In this document: positions 57,531-64,000 of the stretch, piece by piece
Position numbering within the stretch: position 1 is the first letter of the stretch
Layout: each line of letters starts with the position of its first letter
Source of the DNA: Bombyx mori
Lineage: Eukaryota > Arthropoda > Insecta > Lepidoptera > Bombycidae
DNA length: 64,000 nt
NCBI RefSeq assembly: GCF_030269925.1
Contig: NC_085131.1
Location: forward strand, 7,735,501-7,799,500
Direction of reading: 5' to 3'
The notes under the pieces: model-generated
The model's input: only the letters and a program-made list of their open reading frames with translations
The model's database searches: none
Told to the model about the DNA's origin: nothing
Made by a program: the position numbers and the translations under genes

Positions 57531-59223
57531 TATGTGCGTAAAAGGGTGCTCTTCAAGTACATAATATACAAATTTATACGCTATTTTTAGTTTCCAGTTT
57601 GAAAACCCTCAGCTTCGGCGGTTGACTGTGAACTTTCGTGCTGATTATGGAAGTTTTTAATGTGGGGATACTAATAATCTAAATAAAGAAAATTAATTTG
57701 AATATGTCTCCAAGATAATTTAGTATAAAACAAAAAACAACAAAACAAATAAAATATATAGATTAAATGTATTGAAATGGCAATACTATGCAATTCAGAT
57801 AATGCTTAGCGTCTGATGTATTTTCTTATCACAAGAACTAGTATTTCTCGGTTTACAATGTACCATACATAATCTGAAAGTTAATTTTGAATAATTTTAA
57901 CAACTAAAAACAAAAGCACGGCACGATAGATCTAATCTTGCATTCACGCTTTTAGACATCACGAAATGCGAAGGTGACTTTTAAGTTTGAAATTACAAAT
58001 GTCTTAATTTAGATTCTACATGCAAAAGTTTCAATTGTTTAAGTTAAATTTTTAGTTTTGTTTAATGAATTAAAATAAGTCTACTACTTTTTTGATTTCA
58101 TTAGTAAATGTTGACAAGTTTTATGATTTTTTTTAAACGGTTCTTTTGATTCGAAAAAGACCAAACAATTATTTACTATTTTCTCCTCTGTATTTTAACT
58201 GATTTCTTTAGTATGTATATATTGGTGAGTTTAAAACTAAAGTTTTTGGAAATTGTCTTTTTTACAATTAAAAAAGGTGAACATGTATCACAGTAACTTA
58301 AATCTTAACATGTCAACGATCATGGTCGAATTTCTATCAAATACTGGTTTACAACAAAGTGCGAAGGGCACTTTGTATACCTAGTCGTTATTATTATTAT
58401 AGAAGAAAATTGATTTTTCTTCTTTTCTCATTTTCTCAAATTTGTTTGAAAAAATACAATTGTTTTAATTGATTTTAATGCCCAGAATTTATTGTATACA
58501 TAAAAAATATTTATTCAATGCGAGAATTTAACTATAATCCTAAAAATTGCACGACGATTTTTGGAAGAAGAAAAAAAAACAATCACTTTTCACGAAGTGT
58601 ATTTAACCGCAGAAGGAAATAACAAGGCCGGAACACTGCCGATTATGTTCAAAGATAATACGGTGCCTTCTTATTTATTGCTGTGATAACACAGGCGATG
58701 ATTTAAGCACAGATAATGCGCCCGATTTACAACCTTAAATAACCTGTTCAAAATAATTTTTGGGGGGGCGTTAATGTGTTTTTCGACGTCTTAAATAAAC
58801 ATTGCTATCTTTATTGGATTGTTTTGTTTTGTTTTACGTATATTCGCCGCATTGTCCAGGACTTATACGTCTGTTGTCGTTGTGGGCGAACAATCGGATT
58901 TTTGAATTGTAATGAGTTTTTCTAACGCTTATCACTTGGTACTCGATAAGGAATCTTCTATTGTCATTTTATATATTAGAGGGTGAGAGGATATTTCATT
59001 TTACAAGCTTCGAACTATACATTCATAATTATATCATTTTTATCATTAAACTACCCTTACTCATATTAGGGCTTATATTTGTTAATTGGAACAGTGCATT
59101 TGCGGAGATAAGTATTGAAACATAATGTATTCTGGGATAAACTTGCTATTATTATGCCGTGTCATTTTTTAAAGAGGCTTGCAAATAATTTTTGACAGTA
59201 ACACAGGGTAAATTAAATTTTTT
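57531..59223. other. No recognisable feature
   Basis: AT-rich, without shared repeats or supported coding frames. Confidence 0.45.
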
Positions 59224-59472
59224 ACTGGTGGTAGGACCTCTTGTGAGTCCGCACGGGTGGGTACCACCGCCCTGCCTATTTCTGCCGTGAAGCAGTAATG
59301 CGTTTCGGTCTGAAGGGTGGGGCAGCCGTTGTAACTATACTGAGATCTTATAACTTATATCTCAAGGTGGGCGGCGCATTTACGTTGTAGATGTCTATGG
59401 GCTCCAGTAACCACTTAACACCAGGTGGGCTGTGAGCTCGTCCAACCATCTAAGCAATAAAAAAAAAAAAAA
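59224..59472 (+). mobile_element. Bm1 SINE, 5'-truncated
   Basis: Near-consensus body from ACTGGTGGTAGGACCTCTTG to AAGCAATAAAAAAAAAAAA. The 109-codon reading frame at 59701-60030 (−) downstream has no recognisable motif. Confidence 0.93.
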
Positions 59473-60066
59473 TTGCTGGTGCCCACAAGCTATGGACCCG
59501 GATGCTATAACCTCATCTGGCTTCTATGCCAAGAAGAAAACGTAAAAAAGATTTTGTTTTTACCGAATATTTGTTACTGATATATCGTTGTACATTTTTT
59601 TCCTTCATTTGTTAGGTTACGGGTCTGTCAACGTCCGCTATGGTAATGGGGAGCCGAGGGTAAACACAACCCATGGTGTGTAATATGAGCTGTTTTTGCA
59701 CTAGAATGTCCAGAGCCGATTAGCAAGAATGTGTATATCCTTGACGAAGGGTCGCTTTAAGTAGTAAAGATGAATTAGGGCAAAACAGCTGCTGAAGAGT
59801 TTACGAGTGCCACTTAACGTAAAGCTTTTCCGGGTAACAATCATGCACAAGTCCGCTAATGTGTTAGGAGAAAGGAAAATATATTCCGCATGTATTGAAG
59901 ATTTGTTTTTGAGAATACAATAAAATAGGCTTATGATGGGTATCAGAATTGTATAAGTTCTGAAATGTAATTCGCATGATGGATCGTGGTCTCCTGCGTT
60001 GATTATAATTTTTAATTTTTTTATGTACATTAAAGATGGACTGTAAATTTAGTTTTAGGATGCATA

Positions 60067-60336
60067 TCTACACTAATATATAAATCTACAGTGGTTTTTA
60101 CGGATGTTCCGTTATAACTACTGAACCATGCATTCGATTGACTTGAAACTTGGTATCCATGTAGAAAATACATGTACTTAATGGATAAACTAATATTTAT
60201 ATGAGTGTTGGACTCCCTACACCAGTTGCGGGGGCGTTAATGATGATAATAATAAACGTTAATGATTAATCTTTGTGGGGGTGAGAAATAATAATGTTAA
60301 TTTTCAATGCCCAGCGAAGCGGACGGTTACAGCTAG
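60067..60336 (+). mobile_element. Short Helitron, family C copy 2
   Basis: It starts TCTACACTAATATATAAATC after an A and ends CCCAGCGAAGCGGACGGTTA-CAG plus CTAG before a T. It shares GGATGTTCCGTTATAACTAC and CTTGGTATCCATGTAGAAAA with 51130-51353 but has about 45 bp extra in the 3' half. Confidence 0.78.
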
Positions 60337-60339
60337 TAC

Positions 60340-61419
60340 TATATACAATTAAAATTAATTAATTAATTACATTAATATTATTTCCGATGTTTCGAATAGA
60401 TTTTAGTTTCAAAAATGATATCTAGACTCAAACGAATTAGTGATCATACAAATCATGGGTTACGGCTTGTAAATATAGTTTAAATTATGTCAGTGACTCG
60501 CAAAATCTGAAACAAATACTAATGGCAAATAGATTTTATGTTTTGTTTTGATCACGTTATCAGTGATTCTTAAAGCACAGTATAATTGTTTTAGATTTGA
60601 ATATGAATATCGAAGGGTGAAAGCGAGAGCACCCATCATTGTTTTTAACTTATTTCATCTGACTTCACTATTTTCGTTATAAAACAAAAACTTAAAAATT
60701 GGCTGTCTTCGCCAATTATATAAATAATAATTTTGTAGGTACATAATTGTAATGTTTTCTATTTTAAATATTATACAATTATATAATATTAACAGTGAAT
60801 CTTGGATTTATAAGCCTACCACTTTTAGGTGTGTAATTAAAATTTAACTGAATTTTTTTATACCAACTTCAGTTCAGATTACTTTCAGTATATTAGATAC
60901 AGATTATTTCCGATCATGCATTTTTAGTCAATATTTTTCTGTCGCTTGTTGCATCTAACTCCCTAACATTTCCCTTAAGTACATGTCAGTATTGTTAGTG
61001 CAGGTGCGTAAAACAACAAATCTATTTTGCGTTGTACTTTGAAGACACTTCGCTGGTTCAACACAACTCAAATTTCAGTCTTAAATTTTAGAGTAATCGC
61101 TTAGCATCGCAACGACGCGGCCGCCCGTCTCAGCCAGTAGAAGCATGAATGCAAAACAATCGTCTCATATTTCCGTGTCCTAAAACAAACCGTAGCTGAA
61201 ATGAAAGGCGGTAAATCATTCGCAGCAGTTTTGTCCACATGCCACAGTCGCTCCGACGCGTTACTGCGTGTCCGATCATAAAACATTTCGCTCCAATACG
61301 GATGTCCGGGAATATTTGATGGCTTCCAGATGCATTCGTTCGAGAGTATGTACTGTATTTGTTATTGTTCGATGTATTTCTGATAAGCCAAAAACATAAC
61401 TAATGATTAATTTTACTAC
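60340..61419. other. Mostly featureless; GC-rich patch at 61085-61320
   Basis: The patch contains CGACGCGGCCGCCCG and an antisense 61-codon frame (MFYDRTRSNASERLWHVDKT...). It matches no repeat in the window and no family I recognise. It could be part of an exon, but no convincing splice pair was found. Confidence 0.3.
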
Positions 61420-61893
61420 CTATTCGCTGGTAGCCTAAGAGGCTGTTCTAGATACGCCCGGAGGGGTAGGACTCAACTTAAGAGAATTTGCTAAAACTAG
61501 CCCCAGCAAATTGTTCATAATTGACTTTCACGGTGAAGGAATAACATCGTGTAATAAAAATCAAACTCGCAAAATTATAATTTGCGTAATTACTGGTGGT
61601 AGGACCTCTTGTGAGTCCGCACGGGTAGTTACCACCACCCTGCCTATTTCTGCCGTGAAGCTGTAATGCGTTTCGATTTGAAGGGTGGGGCAGCCGTTGT
61701 AACCATACTTGAGACCTTAGAACTTATATCTCAAGGTGGGTGACGCATTTAAGTTGTAGATGTCTATGGGCTCCAGTAACCACTTAACAGCAGGTGGGCT
61801 GTGAGCTCGTCCACTCATTTGAGCAAAAAAAAAAAAAAGACAAGTGCTTCGCAGAATATACCATCGAATCGGAATTGCGACCGACAGAGAAGC
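61420..61893 (-). mobile_element. Jockey-like LINE 3' UTR split by Bm1
   Basis: Left piece: CTACCTATTCGCTGGTAGCC ... GCTAAAACTAGCCCCAGCAA. Right piece: GACAAGTGCTTCGCAGAATA-TACCATCGAATCGG. They are adjacent in intact copies (ACTAACCCTAGCAAGAGCAG-TGCTCCGCAG at 40160-40186) and are split by the Bm1 at 61510-61838. Confidence 0.75.
61510..61838 (+). mobile_element. Bm1 SINE nested in LINE 3' UTR
   Basis: It contains the longer 5' body (TTGACTTTCACGGTGAAGGA, TAACATCGTGTAATAAAAAT) but not the tRNA-like head, and ends in a run of A. Confidence 0.93.
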
Positions 61894-62492
61894 TTATGAT
61901 TCTAATGCAATACAGACAAAGCAGATACGATGGTTAAGTGAATTAAGTAAAAGATAGTAATAAGGATACCCTTAAATACAAAGATATATGTAAATGTGAG
62001 AATACAACTATAAATACTAGTAACGGTATACCAAGACTACCGCATACTGAATCTTCGGATTAGTCACTGGAAAACAATTATCATTTAGGTCTGCTGACTT
62101 AAAACTTCAGTTTCATTTAAATTACTCACAATTAAAGTCAAAACTAGTTCGTTAACTTTTCTCAAAAAAAAAAAAAAAACGGAGACCTTTTTCTGGGTCT
62201 AACCAAAGAAATTTCACAAAGAGATTTTCTCGTTAATTAAATTTCATTCGTTCTTTAAGTTTTGGCGTTCTTTTATTCATTTACAAGTCATTTATACTTT
62301 TATCACAGCAACTGGTACGCCCTTGAAAATAGGTCGACGTAATATTTTTGATATTTGATCGCATGTAATCGACGCAATCATTAAGCACTCGTACGAAGAT
62401 TATTCAATACATAAAGTTTTAAATAAGTTTGATTTTGTTAACTTCTTATAAAATTCTCATAAGAAACATAAAAAAATACATGAAATTTTAGA

Positions 62493-62911
62493 GAAGTCGT
62501 TGTGGCCTAAAGGATAAGACGTCCAGTGCATTCGAATGTAGCGATGCATCGGCCTTCGAACCCCGCCGGAAGGTACCAATTTTTCCAATGAATTAAGTAC
62601 TTAACAAATGTTCGCAATTGACTTCCACGGCGAAGGAATAACATCGTGTAATAAAAATCAAATCCGCAAAATTATAATTTGAGTTATTATTGGTGGTAGA
62701 ACGTCTTGTGAGTCTCCACGGGTAGGTACGACGACCCTGCCTATTTCTGCGGCGAAGCAGTAATGCTTTTCGGTTTGAAGGGTGGGGCAGCCGTCGTACT
62801 GTTAAAAGTGAGATAGACCTTAGAACTCATGACTCAAGGTGAGTGGCGCATTTACGTTGTAGATGTCTATGGGCTCCAGTAACCACTTAACACCAGGTGG
62901 GCTGTGAGCTC
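62493..62911 (+). mobile_element. Full-length Bm1 SINE with tRNA-like head
   Basis: A box: AGTCGTTGTGGCCTAAAGGA. B box: CTTCGAACCCCGCCGG. The whole body follows up to GGTGGGCTGTGAGCTC, where the terminal A-rich part is lost. A reversed Bm1 scrap follows at 62921-62966. Confidence 0.93.
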
Positions 62912-62920
62912 AAAAATTGC

Positions 62921-62966
62921 GGCACTTACCCATTTGGATTCACAATACGACCACCACCAGTAATCT
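62921..62966 (-). mobile_element. Bm1 SINE fragment
   Basis: TTCACAATACGACCACCACC-AGTAAT is a decayed reverse copy of the ACTGGTGGTAGGACCTCTTG region. Confidence 0.5.
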
Positions 62967-63301
62967 AATGCATAGAAAATTCTAAAATATTTGGTATCTG
63001 TACATGACAACCCTACGCATGGGAGATGTATAATAGTCTAGTTCCAGCCCTCACATCGTAACGGGAGAACAGGTTGCCGAGCCACTCGTGCACCCACTCA
63101 CTTCCCCATTCAATAAGGGACCCGGAGAAACCCTAGACTGGTTAATGAGCTTCCCTTTTGTGTAATACTTTGCGAGGTTATATTTAAGTAACGATCAATT
63201 ATACCATCATTCATTTATTTGTTATTCGAGATAGGGTGAAAGTTCATTAAATTGCTTGATTGATTTTTTTACTCGGTGTAACTATCGGAATATCGTTGTG
63301 A

Positions 63302-63497
63302 TTATGCCCAATGAGTTTCTTGCCGGATCTTCTCAGTGGGTCGCGTTTCCGATTCGGTGGTAGATTCTGCGAAGAAATGCTCTTGCTAGGGTCAGTGTTA
63401 GCAACTCTCCGGTTTGAGCCCCGCGAGCTCACCTAAAAACGTTAGGCCGAAGCTGAAATAGCCTCTCAAGGCTATCAGCATAGGTAGGAAAAAAAAA
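63302..63497 (+). mobile_element. Jockey-like LINE 3' UTR with poly(A)
   Basis: AATGAGTTTCTTGCCGGATC ... GAAGCTGAAATAGCCTCTCA-AGGCTATCAGCATAGGTAGG plus a short A tail. It is colinear with 18855-19040. Confidence 0.8.
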
Positions 63498-63639
63498 GTT
63501 GTGTTTTGACATCCTGTTACATGTTTTTCATCAAACGAGTTATTAAGGTATCCTCTGCCTTGCTTCTGATTTGCCTCTGATCGACTGTAAGATAGGTTTA
63601 TGACGTAAATAATATGATTTGGAATTTTTGTTTCTTTTT

Positions 63640-64000
63640 TTAGATCAATGGACGAGCTCACGGCTTCCCTGGTGTTAAGTGGTTACCGGAGCCCATAAAC
63701 ATCTACAACGTAAATGGCGTCGTCCACCTTGAGACATAAGTTCTAAGGTCTCACTTTTAACAGTACGACGGCTGCCCCACCCTTCAAACCGAAACGCATT
63801 ACTGCTTCACCGCAGCAATAGGCAGGGTGGTGGTAGCTACCCGTGCGGACTCACAAGACGTTCCACCACCAGTAATTACTCAAATTATAATTTTGCGGGT
63901 TTGATTTTTATTACACGATGTTATTCCTTCACCGTGGAAGTCAATTGTGAACATTTGTTAAGTACTTAGTTCATTGGAAAAATCGGTACCTGCCGGCGGG
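63640..64000 (-). mobile_element. Bm1 SINE, running off the window
   Basis: Reverse orientation from TTAGATCAATGGACGAGCTC to the B-box-proximal GGTACCTGCCGGCGGG at the last base. The tRNA-like head would continue beyond the window. Confidence 0.93.

Noticed and set aside
1..64000. CRISPR arrays, bacterial operons, prophage or rRNA
   Set aside because: None present; the repeats are dispersed eukaryotic transposons and no regularly spaced array exists.

Overview
The window is a lepidopteran nuclear intergenic or intronic region. It is almost certainly from the domestic silkworm Bombyx mori or a very close relative: it is AT-rich and carries roughly 30 full or partial copies of the silkworm tRNA-derived SINE Bm1, with its conserved tail (GGTGGTAGGACCTCTTGTGA ... 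GTGAGCTCGTCCACCCATCTAAGCAATAAA). These are mixed with truncated Jockey-, CR1- and RTE-like LINEs, short Helitrons and MITEs. There is no operon-like organisation and no dense host coding.

Host genes are nearly absent. The best host candidate is a first coding exon at 10055-10148 (+). It has a good start context, a hydrophobic signal-peptide-like N terminus and a consensus GTAAGT donor. No downstream exon could be identified in the remaining 54 kb, so the rest may be a very long transposon-filled intron. A CTCF-like motif lies about 830 bp upstream. A weaker GC-rich candidate exon with a CAG|GTAAGC donor lies on the minus strand at 68-184.

Layout: 0.2-9 kb holds MITEs (1671-1947, 4096-4829), Helitrons (2227-2449, 7590-8184), LINE 3' ends and Bm1. 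9-12 kb holds the candidate promoter and exon 1, an RTE relic and Bm1 copies. 12.5-13.8 kb is a broken DD34D mariner. 14.5-17.2 kb is mostly featureless. 17.7-19.1 kb is Bm1 plus the 3' end of a Jockey-like LINE. 21.4-22.9 kb is a tRNA-headed SINE split by an apparently intact 1.3-kb DD37D (maT/Bmmar1-like) mariner with a 346-residue transposase. 23-52 kb is a mosaic of LINE 3' ends, Bm1, Helitrons and nested insertions. 52632-57525 is a complete BEL/Pao LTR retrotransposon on the minus strand, with two identical 202-bp LTRs, a 5-bp ATAGG target duplication and one uninterrupted 1220-codon ORF. That ORF has lost the reverse transcriptase/RNase H core and part of the integrase. 57.5-64 kb returns to scattered Bm1, Helitron and LINE fragments.

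The two most noteworthy objects are the young, coding but RT-less BEL/Pao element, which must have been copied in trans, and the intact mariner nested in a SINE. All identifications are by eye from translated motifs, terminal repeats and within-window comparison; no database search was run.
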